DNA of 64,000 nt from Acrocarpospora pleiomorpha (GTDB lineage Bacteria; Actinomycetota; Actinomycetes; Streptosporangiales; Streptosporangiaceae): contig NZ_BLAF01000032.1 in the NCBI RefSeq assembly GCF_009687885.1, positions 45,542 to 109,541 of the forward strand, in the 5' to 3' direction. Of this stretch, positions 15,029 through 23,809 are shown piece after piece. Made by a program: the position numbers and the translations under genes. Each line of letters starts with the position of its first letter. Position 1 is the first letter of the stretch. A model generated the notes under the pieces. It was not told where the DNA came from and ran no database searches. It saw nothing but the letters and a program-made list of their open reading frames with translations.

Positions 15029-16012
15029 TCAGTACTGGCGGGTGGACAGGACCTCGGCGGCCTGCTTCGGGGTGAAGGTGGTCTCCTTGGTGACGATGCG
15101 CTTCTCCATGGGCTGCCCGGCGGCGGCCTGCTTGGTGAGTTCCATCAGCTGATCGCCCAGGAGCGGGCTGCACTCGGCGATGAAGTTGATCTCGTTGGCG
15201 GCCAGCGCGGTCATGCCGTCCTTGACCGCGTCGATAGTGGCGATCTTGATGTCGACACCCGGCTTGAGACCGGCGGCCTTGATCGCCTCAATGGCGCCCA
15301 GGCCCATGTCGTCGTTGTGCGCGAAAAGCAGGTCGATCTTCGGGTTGGCCTGCAGCAGCGCCTGCATGACCTCTTTGCCCTTAGCTCGGGTGAAGTCCCC
15401 GCTCTGTGAGGCGATGACCTTCAGGTTGGGGTTCGACGCGATAGTGGCCTCGAAGCCCTTCTTGCGGTCGATCGCGGGCGCCGAGCCGACCGTGCCCTCC
15501 AACTGCACGATGTTGACCGGCCCGGTCGCGGACTTGAACTCCTCCACTGCCCACTTGCCGACCTCCTCGCCTTCCTTGACGAAGTCGGAGCCGATGAAGG
15601 TGGCGTAGAGGGAGGCGTCGGAGTCGACCGCGCGGTCGGTCAGAATGACCGGGATCTTGGCGGCCTGGGCCTCCTTGAGCACCGCGTCCCAGCCGGTGAC
15701 GACCACCGGCGAGAAGGCGATCACGTCGACCTTCTGCTGGATGTAGGAGCGGATGGAGGCGATCTGGTTCTCCTGCTTCTGCTGGGCGTCGGAGAACTTC
15801 AGGTCGATCCCGGCCGTGGCCGCCGAATCCTTGACCGACTTGGTGTTGGCGGCACGCCAGCCGCTCTCCGAACCGACCTGGGAGAAGCCGAGGACGATCT
15901 TGTCGGATCCGGCGTCCCCGCCGGTCGCGGTGTCCGCGCCGCCGCCACCGCAAGCGGTGAGGACGGAAGCCAGCAGTCCGGCGGCCAGCGCCGCCGACAG
16001 TTTCTTCAACAT
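15029..16012 (-). CDS. furanose/arabinose-binding lipoprotein, YtfQ-like
   Basis: A 327-residue lipoprotein: signal peptide MLKKLSAALAAGLLASVLTAC with lipobox LTAC (Cys21). The mature part closely follows the YtfQ pattern as I remember it: GFSQVGSESGWRAANTKSVK, QQKQENQIASIRSYI, PVVVTGWDAVLKEA, DRAVD, QLEGTVGSAPAIDRKKGFEA, SQSGDFTRAKGKEVM and AHNDDMGLGAIEAIKAAG. YtfQ binds galactofuranose and related furanoses. Next to araA and araD here, L-arabinose is the probable ligand (inference). It follows araA after 21 nt. Confidence 0.88.
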   Translation of the reverse strand: MLKKLSAALAAGLLASVLTACGGGGADTATGGDAGSDKIVLGFSQVGSESGWRAANTKSVKDSAATAGIDLKFSDAQQKQENQIASIRSYIQQKVDVIAFSPVVVTGWDAVLKEAQAAKIPVILTDRAVDSDASLYATFIGSDFVKEGEEVGKWAVEEFKSATGPVNIVQLEGTVGSAPAIDRKKGFEATIASNPNLKVIASQSGDFTRAKGKEVMQALLQANPKIDLLFAHNDDMGLGAIEAIKAAGLKPGVDIKIATIDAVKDGMTALAANEINFIAECSPLLGDQLMELTKQAAAGQPMEKRIVTKETTFTPKQAAEVLSTRQY

Positions 16013-16033
16013 GAGTGTTCTCCTTGGGGGATG

Positions 16034-17515
16034 TCAGAGGCCCTGGGCCAGGCGGTAGTACGCCTGGTTCCAGCGGATCTCCTTGGTGAACTGCCTGGTC
16101 GTGGTGGTCTCGTCGATGAGCAACAGCTCCGTCCCCGCCATGTCGGCGAGGTCGGTCAGCTCCTCGGGCCCGATCGCCGCCGACAGCGCGGTGTGATGCG
16201 GGCCGCCGGCCATCAGCCAGCTCTCAAGGGAGGTACGGAAGTCCGGCAGCGGCTTCCACACCGCGCGGGCCACCGGCAGCTTCGGCAGTGGCTCGGTGGG
16301 CGCGACCAGCTCCACCCGGTTGGCGACCAGCCGGAACCGGTCTCCCATGTCGGACAGGCCGACCACGACGGCGTCCCCGGGCGCCGCGTCGAAGACGAGC
16401 CGCACCGGGTCTTCCCGGCCGCCGATGCCGAGCGGGTGGATCTCGCAGGACGGTACGGCGGAGGCGATGCTCGGGCAGACCTCCAGCATGTGCGCGCCCA
16501 GCACGCGTTCCTGTCCTGGTTCGAGGTGGTAGGTGTAGTCCTCCATGAACGAGGTTCCGCCCGGGAGGCCCACCGCCATCGCCTTCAGGGTGCGGACCAG
16601 CAGGGCGGTCTTCCAGTCGCCCTCGCCGCCGAAGCCGTACCCGTCGGCCATCAGCCGCTGCACGGCCAGGCCCGGCAGCTGGCGCAGGCCGCCGAGGTCC
16701 TCGAAGTTGGTGGTGAACGCGCCGAAGCCGCCGTCGGTGAGGAAGCCGCGCAGGCCGAGCTCGATCCTGGCCGCGTAGCGCAGCGAGTCCAGGCGCTCCC
16801 CCAGCAGCGCGGGCGCCACCTGGTAACTGTCGGCATACTCCTTGACCAGCGTCGTCACCTCGGCGTCGGCGACCGCGTCCACGGCCGTGACCAGGTCGTT
16901 CACGCCGTAGGTGTTGACCGAGACGCCGAACCGCAGCTGCGCCTCGACCTTGTCGCCCTCGGTCACGGCGACGTTGCGCATGTTGTCGCCGAAGCGGGCC
17001 AGCCGGAGCGAGCGCATCTCGGCCAGGCCGAGCGCGGCCCGCGCCCAGGCGGCCGTGCCGGCGACCACGGCCGGGTCGGTGACGTGCCCGGCGATCGTCT
17101 TGCGGGGCACGCCGAGGCGGGACTGCACGTAGCCGAACTCGCGGTCGCCGTGGGCGGCCTGGTTCAGGTTCATGAAGTCCATGTCGATGGAGTGCCAGGG
17201 CAGCGCGACGTTGGCCTGGGTGTGCAGGTGCAGCAGCGGGGTGCGCAGCGCGTCGAGGCCGGCGATCCACATCTTGGCGGGCGAGAAGGTGTGCATCCAG
17301 GCGATCACCCCGACGCAGTCGTCGTCGGCGTTGGCGTCCAGGCAGATCCGCCGGATGGCGCCGGCGTCGGTGAGCACGGGCTGCCAGACGATGCGGACCG
17401 GGAGGCCGGAGCCGTCCAAGGTCTCGGCGATGCGCCGGGATTGGTCGGCGACCTGGGCCAGGGTGTCCTCGCCGTACAACCCCTGGCTTCCGGTGAGGAA
17501 CCACACGTGCTTCAT
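16034..17515 (-). CDS. araA: L-arabinose isomerase
   Basis: 493 residues, normal length for AraA, converting L-arabinose to L-ribulose with Mn2+. It begins MKHVWFLTGSQGLYGEDTL and shows MHTFSPAKMWIAGLD, GFGGEGDWKTA, SFMEDYTYHLEPG, EVCPSIA and GGPHHTALS, all conserved family segments including the metal-binding Glu and His positions. ATG 17515 overlaps the araD stop by ATGA. It is followed by the importer genes, so uptake and isomerisation are co-expressed. Confidence 0.95.
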   Translation of the reverse strand: MKHVWFLTGSQGLYGEDTLAQVADQSRRIAETLDGSGLPVRIVWQPVLTDAGAIRRICLDANADDDCVGVIAWMHTFSPAKMWIAGLDALRTPLLHLHTQANVALPWHSIDMDFMNLNQAAHGDREFGYVQSRLGVPRKTIAGHVTDPAVVAGTAAWARAALGLAEMRSLRLARFGDNMRNVAVTEGDKVEAQLRFGVSVNTYGVNDLVTAVDAVADAEVTTLVKEYADSYQVAPALLGERLDSLRYAARIELGLRGFLTDGGFGAFTTNFEDLGGLRQLPGLAVQRLMADGYGFGGEGDWKTALLVRTLKAMAVGLPGGTSFMEDYTYHLEPGQERVLGAHMLEVCPSIASAVPSCEIHPLGIGGREDPVRLVFDAAPGDAVVVGLSDMGDRFRLVANRVELVAPTEPLPKLPVARAVWKPLPDFRTSLESWLMAGGPHHTALSAAIGPEELTDLADMAGTELLLIDETTTTRQFTKEIRWNQAYYRLAQGL

Positions 17516-18165
17516 CGGACTCCCTGCCCGTAGACGTTCTGGTAGCGGTCGTACAGCCGGTCGACGTCGGCCGGCGCGATCTCCTCGGGCGTGCCGAGCT
17601 GGCGGGCGATGTGCACGGTTCTGGCGACGTCCTCGCACATCACGGCGGCCTTGACGGCCTCGCGCGGGGTGCCGCCGATGGTGAAGACCCCGTGGCTGCG
17701 CATCAGTACGGCGGGCGAACGGTGGCCCTCCAGCGTCGCCACGATGCCCCGGCCGATGTCGTCACCGCCGATCAGCGCGAACGGGCCGACCGGGATCTCC
17801 CCGCCGAACTCGTCCGCCATCGCCGTCAGCACGCACGGAATCGCCTCCCCGCGCGCGGCCCAGGCGGTCGCGTACGTGGAATGGGTGTGCACGACTCCGG
17901 ACACATCCGGACGTTGCCGGTACACGTACGCGTGCGCGAACACATCGCTGGAGGGCTTCAACCCGTCCTGTACGGGTTTCCCCTCCAGATCGCACAACAC
18001 CATCGACTCGGCCGTCAGCTCCTCGTACGGCACGCCGCTCGGCTTGATCAGCAGAAGGTCGGCCCCAGGGACCCGGGCGGACACGTTGCCCGCCGTCCAG
18101 ACCACAAGACCGGCGGTCACGAGTAACCGGTGCAGGTCAGCCAGTTCCTGCCGGAGTTCGATCAT
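17512..18165 (-). CDS. araD: L-ribulose-5-phosphate 4-epimerase
   Basis: 217 residues of the class II aldolase/adducin family. AGNVSARVPG and IKPSGVPYEEL bind substrate phosphate, VVHTHSTYATAWAA carries the zinc histidines, and MRSHGVFTIGGT and VARTVHIARQL carry the remaining typical residues. It would turn L-ribulose 5-phosphate into D-xylulose 5-phosphate. It heads the ara operon. The kinase that makes its substrate (AraB) is not encoded in this window. A LacI-type operator lies 22 nt upstream. Confidence 0.92.
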   Translation of the reverse strand: MIELRQELADLHRLLVTAGLVVWTAGNVSARVPGADLLLIKPSGVPYEELTAESMVLCDLEGKPVQDGLKPSSDVFAHAYVYRQRPDVSGVVHTHSTYATAWAARGEAIPCVLTAMADEFGGEIPVGPFALIGGDDIGRGIVATLEGHRSPAVLMRSHGVFTIGGTPREAVKAAVMCEDVARTVHIARQLGTPEEIAPADVDRLYDRYQNVYGQGVR

Positions 18166-18187
18166 TTCCCAACCTAGCGATAGTTCG

Positions 18188-18201
18188 TGATTGCGTTAAC
18201 A
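18188..18201. promoter_or_regulatory. LacI-type operator upstream of araD
   Basis: TGATTGCGTTAACA differs at two positions from TGATAGCGCTAACA at 19514 and fits the same dyad as 19401. With araD starting at 18165 the site would sit over the promoter or leader, giving repression in the absence of sugar. Confidence 0.55.
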
Positions 18202-18277
18202 TCTTGGACCTCAGAGAACCCAGGAGGCTCTTACTTCGTGGTTCAGAGTGCTGTCGTTCGAGTCGACTTCGTTTATC

Positions 18278-18326
18278 GGCGTTGTGCGGTTATAGGCATT
18301 GCGCGGTTATAGGCGTTGCGCGGTGG
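18278..18326. repeat. 17-nt tandem repeat spanning the lacI stop codon
   Basis: Three units of GGCGTTGTGCGGTTATA-like sequence (18278-18294, 18295-18311 and a partial 18312-18326). The last unit codes for the end of the regulator (AQRL-stop). The other two look like duplications of the gene's 3' end, probably slippage. Confidence 0.6.
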
Positions 18327-19344
18327 ACTCGCGGACGACGAGCTCGGGCTCGACCATCCGCCGGACATCCCCCTCGACCCCGGCGATGCGGTCCAGGAGA
18401 AGTTGCAGGGCCTGCCCGCCGACCTCGCCGAAGTTCTGCCTGACCGTGGTCAGCGGCGGCCAGTAGTACGCGGCCTCCGGAACGTCGTCGAACCCGACGA
18501 TGCTGACGTCTTCCGGCACTCGTTTGCCCGCTTCGCGCAGCGCGCGCAGCAGGCCGAGCGCCATCGGGTCGTTGGCGGCGAACACGGCCGTGACCTCGGG
18601 GTCGCGGGCCAGCCGTCGCCCGTGCTCGTAACCGGACTGCGCGCTCCAGTCGCCGGCCAGCGGCTCCGGGATCGCGCGGCCCTCCGCCTCCAGCACCGAC
18701 CGCCAGCCGCGCACGCGGCCGTTGGCGTCGATCCAGTTGGCGGGCCCGGACAGGTGCCACACCGTCTGATGTCCGAGGCTGAGCAGGTGCCGGGTGGCGC
18801 GCGCGGCCCCGGACTGCTGGTCGACGGCGGCCACCGGGACCGGGACGCCCTCACCGCCGCCCACGTCCACCACCGGCAGGTCCTTCGGCAGGTGCCGCAG
18901 GCCCTCGGCGGCCGACTCGTGCGGGGCGATGACGATGACGCCGTCCACCGACTGGGAGCGCAGGCGTTCGACGCCCTCGGCGATGGATCGGCGGGTGAGA
19001 GCCTCCAGGCTGGCGATGCTCACCAGGTAGTCGTGCTGCCTGGCGGCGCGCTCGATACCGTAGAGGGTGGAGGCCGGGCCGTACAGCGTGGTGTCGAAGC
19101 TGACCACGCCGAGCACGCCGGACCGGCCGGTGACGAGGGAGCGGGCGGCGAAGTTGGGGCGGTAGCCGAGTTCCTGGACGGCCGCGAGCACGCGCGCCCT
19201 GGTCTCCGGCCGCACCTTCTCCGGCGCGTTGAGCACGCGGGAGACGGTCATCGCCGACACTCCGGCGAGCCCGGCGACGTCCTCCATGACCGCCGCCCTG
19301 GGGCGGTCGGCCGGGGGGTCAGCCGTCGGGTTGCTCGATATCAT
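18307..19344 (-). CDS. LacI-family transcriptional regulator of the arabinose genes
   Basis: 345 residues. The N-terminal HTH is MEDVAGLAGVSAMTVSRVLN with the hinge region VRPETRARVLAAVQELGYRPN, followed by a periplasmic-binding-like sensor domain (GVVSFDTTLYGPAS, DGVIVIAPHES, VFAANDPMALGLL, VSIVGFDDVPEA). ATG 19344 is preferred; a longer start at 19467 would put an operator-like site inside the gene. Three sites of the TGATNGCGNTAACA type flank it, so autoregulation and control of araDA are likely. The effector is probably arabinose or a derivative (inference). Confidence 0.85.
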   Translation of the reverse strand: MISSNPTADPPADRPRAAVMEDVAGLAGVSAMTVSRVLNAPEKVRPETRARVLAAVQELGYRPNFAARSLVTGRSGVLGVVSFDTTLYGPASTLYGIERAARQHDYLVSIASLEALTRRSIAEGVERLRSQSVDGVIVIAPHESAAEGLRHLPKDLPVVDVGGGEGVPVPVAAVDQQSGAARATRHLLSLGHQTVWHLSGPANWIDANGRVRGWRSVLEAEGRAIPEPLAGDWSAQSGYEHGRRLARDPEVTAVFAANDPMALGLLRALREAGKRVPEDVSIVGFDDVPEAAYYWPPLTTVRQNFGEVGGQALQLLLDRIAGVEGDVRRMVEPELVVRESTAQRL

Positions 19345-19400
19345 CGGCCGCGATCCGTCCTTGTGCTGGGTCGTAGGTGTGTTGCGGGGAGATTTCCGAG

Positions 19401-19414
19401 TGTTTGCGATAACA
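19401..19414. promoter_or_regulatory. LacI-type operator just upstream of the regulator
   Basis: TGTTTGCGATAACA, a near-palindrome centred on CG, 57 nt before ATG 19344. Shared positions with the sites at 18188 and 19514 are TG-T-GCG-TAACA. Confidence 0.55.
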
Positions 19415-19513
19415 CTGGCTCTGTCAATACCTCGGTACTGCCTATCACGAAGAACCCACGATCCCACAGCTGAAACCGGATCGTTATGGGGTCCATGGCT
19501 TGACCAAACCGGC

Positions 19514-19527
19514 TGATAGCGCTAACA
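19514..19527. promoter_or_regulatory. second LacI-type operator upstream of the regulator
   Basis: TGATAGCGCTAACA with a perfect AGCGCT centre. It lies 113 nt upstream of the 19401 site, a spacing that would permit looping between the two. Confidence 0.5.
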
Positions 19528-19596
19528 GCTTCAACTTATGACCGAGCTTTTACCTGGTGCAGGGTGGGGCGCTTCACCGGTTTGAGGCGAGATGGC

Positions 19597-20955
19597 CTAC
19601 TCTTGATCTGTGGTCGCCCGAGGCGAGGTCAGGTCGCCTCGGGTGGCCACCTTTGTCTGAGACCGGTCCTTGTCCGGCTCCTCGCCGATTTCGTCTGGTA
19701 CGGCGTGCGCCTGGATCTCTTCCTCGTAAATCTCTTTTTCGTGGATCTCTTTTTCGTGGATCTCTTCCTCGTGGATCTCGTCTTCGAGGACCCGGTCGGC
19801 GCCCGCGTACCAGCCGGTGGCCAGCTGGGCCGCGACGACGGCGAACAGCACGGCGAACGGCCACGTCCAGCCGCCGGTGGCGTCGTAGAGCAGGCCGATC
19901 ATGAGGGGGCCGACCCCGGCGATGAGATATCCGACGCTCTGCGCGAACCCCGACAGCGCGGCTGTGCCCTCGGCGGTGCGGGTGCGCAGCGGGAGCAGCG
20001 CCAGCGCCATCGGGAAACCGCCCATCGCGATCCCGACCACGATCGCCGATCCCCAGAGCGCGTGATCGGTGAGTAGCCCGGCGAAGCCCACGGCGTACAG
20101 GGTGCAGAACAGGGCCACGAGTTTGCGGACGTTTCTCATCCTCGCGGTCAGGGCCGGGATCACAAGCGAACTCGGGATGGAGAGCGCGGTGAACACGCCG
20201 AGGACCAGGCCCGCCTGATCCTCGGTGTAGCCACCGTCCAGGAGCACCTGGAGGAGCCAGCCGAACAGCACGTAGGCGAGGAGACCCTGAGTCCCGAAAT
20301 ATCCGGCTATCGCCCAGGCCAACCGGCTGCGGACCAGCGTGCGGGGCCCCGCGTACGCGCCCTCGTGGTCCTGTTTCGGGTTATCGCGGAGGACGGCGAT
20401 CCATGGCACCGCCGCGATCAACGCCATCGACGCCCAGACTCCGAGCCCCACCCGCCAACTCCCGCCGGCCGCCCGCTCGATCGGCAGGGTGAGCGCCGCC
20501 CCGAGCATCGTCCCCACGGCGAGCGAAGTGGCGTAGACGGTCATCATGACGCCGGTCTTGGCGGGAAAGTGCCGCTTGATCAGCGTCGGGAGGAGAACGT
20601 TCCCCAGCGCGATCCCCGCCAGCGCCACCACGCTCAAGGCCAGGAACGGCCACGCCGACCCCACCACCGCCCGCGCCAGCAGCCCCACCGCGATCAGCCC
20701 CAGCGCCACCACCAGCAGCCGCTGCTCCCCCACCCGCCTGGCCAGCCACGGCGTCCCCGCTCCAAACACCGCGAAACACACCACCGGCAACGTCGTGAGC
20801 AACCCCGACAACGCCCCCGGCATCTCCAGGCCCGCACTGATCTCGTGCAGCACGGCCCCCGTACTCGTAACCGCAGCCCTCAGATTGAGCGCGGCCAGCA
20901 CCACCCCCACCACAACCAGCCAGGCCACCCACCGCCCCCGCCCAACCCCACTCAC
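19597..20955 (-). CDS. MFS transporter, CynX/NimT-like, with repeat-bearing acidic tail
   Basis: About 452 residues with twelve predicted membrane segments. LNLRAAVTSTGAVLHEIS and LSGLLTTLPVVCFAVFG near the start are typical of the CynX/NimT (YeaN) group, whose members move small anions or nitroimidazole-type compounds. GTG 20955 is chosen since GGAGG lies 6 nt upstream; GTG 20967 overlaps that site. After the last membrane segment a charged tail contains five tandem pentapeptides of the (E/K)EIHE type. Such a tail is not usual in the family. Substrate unknown. Confidence 0.8.
   Translation of the reverse strand: MSGVGRGRWVAWLVVVGVVLAALNLRAAVTSTGAVLHEISAGLEMPGALSGLLTTLPVVCFAVFGAGTPWLARRVGEQRLLVVALGLIAVGLLARAVVGSAWPFLALSVVALAGIALGNVLLPTLIKRHFPAKTGVMMTVYATSLAVGTMLGAALTLPIERAAGGSWRVGLGVWASMALIAAVPWIAVLRDNPKQDHEGAYAGPRTLVRSRLAWAIAGYFGTQGLLAYVLFGWLLQVLLDGGYTEDQAGLVLGVFTALSIPSSLVIPALTARMRNVRKLVALFCTLYAVGFAGLLTDHALWGSAIVVGIAMGGFPMALALLPLRTRTAEGTAALSGFAQSVGYLIAGVGPLMIGLLYDATGGWTWPFAVLFAVVAAQLATGWYAGADRVLEDEIHEEEIHEKEIHEKEIYEEEIQAHAVPDEIGEEPDKDRSQTKVATRGDLTSPRATTDQE
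19712..19786. repeat. 15-nt tandem repeat coding the (E/K)EIHE tail
   Basis: Five units of the TGGATCTCTTTTTCG type on the + strand (19712-19786), differing at a few third positions. In the transporter they read EIHEE-EIHEK-EIHEK-EIYEE-EIQA, an amphipathic, strongly charged helix. Confidence 0.85.
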
Positions 20956-21241
20956 CAAAACCTCCACTCACCAGATCATCGGATGAGTCCACTACACCAC
21001 CCACCCCACCCATAATGGGAGAAAACACCAAAGAACTCCCGAGTAGTCCACTTCACGCACCCGCCACCGCAATCAAGGCTCTTCGACAACGGACCAGGTG
21101 GCCCCATATCCGGGCGGTCCCGGCCCTCGGGACCGGTAAAGATCGATGATCGTGTGATCCGAATTCCCGTCTCGGTCTCTGCCTCTGTTCACTCCGCGTG
21201 ATCGTTTGGGCGTAGCGGCTCCATGTCCCGCCGCCAACTAT
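20956..21241. other. intergenic region between divergent transporter and ROK genes
   Basis: No gene seen. It must hold the promoters of the - strand MFS gene and the + strand ROK regulator. AGTCCACT occurs twice (about 20986 and 21047), a possible weak direct-repeat operator for the MFS gene. Confidence 0.4.
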
Positions 21242-21274
21242 CCCGAATATACTCGTGGAGCGAGTATATTCGGG
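21242..21274. promoter_or_regulatory. perfect 14-bp palindromic operator before the ROK regulator
   Basis: CCCGAATATACTCG (21242-21255) is repeated in inverse form at 21261-21274 around TGGAG. The right arm ends 3 nt before GTG 21278. The AT-rich centre of each arm (AATATAC) within GC-rich DNA resembles ROK-family operators and could overlap the -10 region. Confidence 0.65.
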
Positions 21275-21277
21275 GAT

Positions 21278-22450
21278 GTGAGTTCCGGTCAGGCACGACA
21301 TTGGCGCTCGGCAACCGATGCGCTCGCCATGCTTCGGCGCGAGGCGCGAGTCACCCGGCCGCAGCTGGGCCGCCAGCTCGGCTTGGAAAGCGGCCCGACG
21401 TCAGACCTCGTCAAGCGGCTGTCCGCCGCCGAGTTGATCTGCGAACGTCGTACGACATCGAATCGACGCGGACGTCCGACGACTACCGTGCACGCTCACC
21501 CGTCCGGACCGGTCGCCGTCGTCGTGGACGTGAGACACGGTGACTGGCGGCTCGGGACGTGCGACCTCGATGGGACGGTTAGGGTCATCGCCACCGGTCA
21601 GCACGGCGGCATGACGCCCGGCAAGCTCCTCGCCCGGCTTCAGGCGCGGGTCGGCAACCTCATGCGTAGTCTTGACGGCCGCGTCGCCGGAATCGGCGTG
21701 GCCGTCCCAGGCCCCACGGCCGACAACCGGCTCGTGCACGCCACCATGCTCGGCTGGCACGATCTGGAGGTTGCCCGCGTCGCGCCCACCCCGGACGTCC
21801 CTGTTGTCGTCGGCAACGACGCAACCATGGCCGCGATGGCCGAAGCCCGCCTGCACACGCCGCACCCGCACACCCTGCTGCACGTGGTGGTCGAAGTCGG
21901 TGTCGGCGGCGCCTTCATCGTGGACGGCAGGCCCACGCCCAGCGCTCGCGGTCTGCACGGCGAGTTCGGGCATCTTCCGTTCGGCGATCCCGGCGTCATG
22001 TGTCCGTGCGGCGCGCGTGGTTGCTGGGCCGCCGCCTTTGACGTGCCGGCGGTCGCCCTTCGCGCCAAGCTCCGTGCGGAGCCGGATTCCCGCGCGTGGC
22101 TGCACCGTCTGTTCACCGACCCTGACCCGTCACCGGAGGCCCGCGAGACTCGAACGGCACTGGCGGCCGACCTGGGGCGCGGGATCGCTGGACTGGTCAA
22201 TGCCCTGGACCCGGATCTCGTCACCCTCGGCGGGCTGGCGGCGCAGGTGCGGGATGCGTCACCTGCCGGCTTCGAGCGTGCCGTCCACATCGGTCTGATG
22301 AAGGTGCACCGAGACCGGCCACCCGGCGTCGTCGCGGCCCTCGCGGGGGAGAACGCGCCGCTCGTCGGCGTAGGCCTCTCGGTGTTCGACCGCGTCCTGG
22401 ACGCCGAGATGCTCGCGCGGTGGGCGACCCGCGGACCGGTGACGACATGA
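21278..22450 (+). CDS. ROK-family transcriptional regulator
   Basis: 390 residues. An N-terminal winged helix (DALAMLRREARVTRPQLGRQ, then SDLVKRLSAAELI) is followed by a ROK sugar-kinase-like domain: GIGVAVPGPT, VVGNDATMAAMAEARLH, VVVEVGVGGAFIVDGRP, GEFGHLPFGDPG and the zinc motif CPCGARGCWAA. GTG 21278 is used since it follows the palindrome directly and starts at the HTH. It overlaps the next MFS gene by ATGA, so it probably controls that transporter and itself. The ligand is likely a sugar (family knowledge). Confidence 0.87.
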   Translation: MSSGQARHWRSATDALAMLRREARVTRPQLGRQLGLESGPTSDLVKRLSAAELICERRTTSNRRGRPTTTVHAHPSGPVAVVVDVRHGDWRLGTCDLDGTVRVIATGQHGGMTPGKLLARLQARVGNLMRSLDGRVAGIGVAVPGPTADNRLVHATMLGWHDLEVARVAPTPDVPVVVGNDATMAAMAEARLHTPHPHTLLHVVVEVGVGGAFIVDGRPTPSARGLHGEFGHLPFGDPGVMCPCGARGCWAAAFDVPAVALRAKLRAEPDSRAWLHRLFTDPDPSPEARETRTALAADLGRGIAGLVNALDPDLVTLGGLAAQVRDASPAGFERAVHIGLMKVHRDRPPGVVAALAGENAPLVGVGLSVFDRVLDAEMLARWATRGPVTT

Positions 22451-23679
22451 TCGGACGCCGATATCGAGCTCCTGCCGAAGGGCATGTGCAGCCGGGCTAC
22501 CAGCGTGACGTTGCCACCTGGGTGGCGTTCGCTGCCCTGTTCGCCTTTGGCATCCTCAACGCAGCACTCGGACCGGTATTGCCGTATCTGCGGCAGACCG
22601 AACACACCTCCTACCTCGCCGGTGCGCTACACCAGGTCGCTTTCGCGATCGGCGGCATGGCGGCCGGTATTCAGGCAAGCCGGTCCCATGCGCCGCGAAG
22701 ACGCACGATCGTTGTCGGCCTTAGCGGCGCCGCCGTGACCGGTCTGCTGCTTGGCTACGGCCAGGTGTTCCCACTGACAATGACCGCCGCATTCTTAGTC
22801 AGCGCCTTCGCCACCGCAGCGCTCATCCGGGTCTGGGCAGCGCTAGCCGATATGCATCACCGCTACCGTGCCGTGGCGATGACCGAGGGGGAAGTCGCCG
22901 TCAGCCTCGCCGGAATCGTCACACCGGCGGTGGTCAGCGCCTGCGCCGCCACGGCGCTCGGCTGGCGATTCTCCTTCGTGATCGCATTCGCCCTCGTCAT
23001 TGCCACAGCAATCGCCGTGCGGGCCACGCGCTTACCCGATTCAGCTCCACGAACGGGCGTCGACACCACCGAGCATCACAACGCCGAACCTGCAGGTCAG
23101 CACCGACACTCACACCTGCGCACCCTCACCACGATCTTCGCCGTGGTGGGCCTGGAGTTCACCCTCAGTTTCTGGGCCGCCAGCTACCTGCACGACGTCG
23201 TCGGCATCACGCAAGATACCGCGGTCGCCCTCGTGAGCGCCCTCTACGCCGCAAACCTCGCCGGCCGCGTACTCGCCAGCCGACTGGTTCGGCGGCTACC
23301 GCCGACGACCGTGCTCCGGCTGTCGCTTGCCACCGCCCTCGCCGGCACGCCGGTCATGCTTGCCGCCGACAATCCGGTGCTGGTGACGGTCGGCCTCGCC
23401 GTGACCGGCATCGGGATCGGCGGCACCTTCCCGCTCGCGTCCTCACTACACGTCGCTGCCAGCGGCCGCACCGCCGACCAGGCACTCGGCCAGATCCTCA
23501 CGGTCGCCGGCATCGGCCAGATCACCGGTCCTCTCGTCGCCGGTGCGCTCGCCCAGACCACCGACCTTCGCCTCGGCCTGCTGGTCCTGCCCGCCCTCAC
23601 CGTCCTGGCCGCCACCACCACCCGGGCATCACGGCGCGCGAGGTCCATCGGCGGGACAACCACGGAATCACCGCACTGA
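22447..23679 (+). CDS. MFS transporter linked to the ROK regulator
   Basis: 410 residues, about twelve membrane segments, starting MIGRRYRAPAEGHVQPGYQR. The first half has AFGILNAALGPVLPYLRQTE and the second half FAVVGLEFTLSFWAASYLHD, which recalls FucP/sugar-type MFS carriers. ATG 22447 overlaps the ROK stop. Pairing with a ROK regulator suggests a sugar or glycoside efflux or uptake role; the direction is not known. Confidence 0.82.
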   Translation: MIGRRYRAPAEGHVQPGYQRDVATWVAFAALFAFGILNAALGPVLPYLRQTEHTSYLAGALHQVAFAIGGMAAGIQASRSHAPRRRTIVVGLSGAAVTGLLLGYGQVFPLTMTAAFLVSAFATAALIRVWAALADMHHRYRAVAMTEGEVAVSLAGIVTPAVVSACAATALGWRFSFVIAFALVIATAIAVRATRLPDSAPRTGVDTTEHHNAEPAGQHRHSHLRTLTTIFAVVGLEFTLSFWAASYLHDVVGITQDTAVALVSALYAANLAGRVLASRLVRRLPPTTVLRLSLATALAGTPVMLAADNPVLVTVGLAVTGIGIGGTFPLASSLHVAASGRTADQALGQILTVAGIGQITGPLVAGALAQTTDLRLGLLVLPALTVLAATTTRASRRARSIGGTTTESPH

Positions 23680-23809
23680 CCAGCACTAGATCAGGAACCA
23701 CGCGGCGTAAAGCGCCGGCACCGTCTCGATACCGAGGATCCGCCAGGAGACACAACCTGGGTCAACGTTCGGCCCGAGTCCCGGCGTGATCGTTGTGACG
23801 TGGTCGGGT

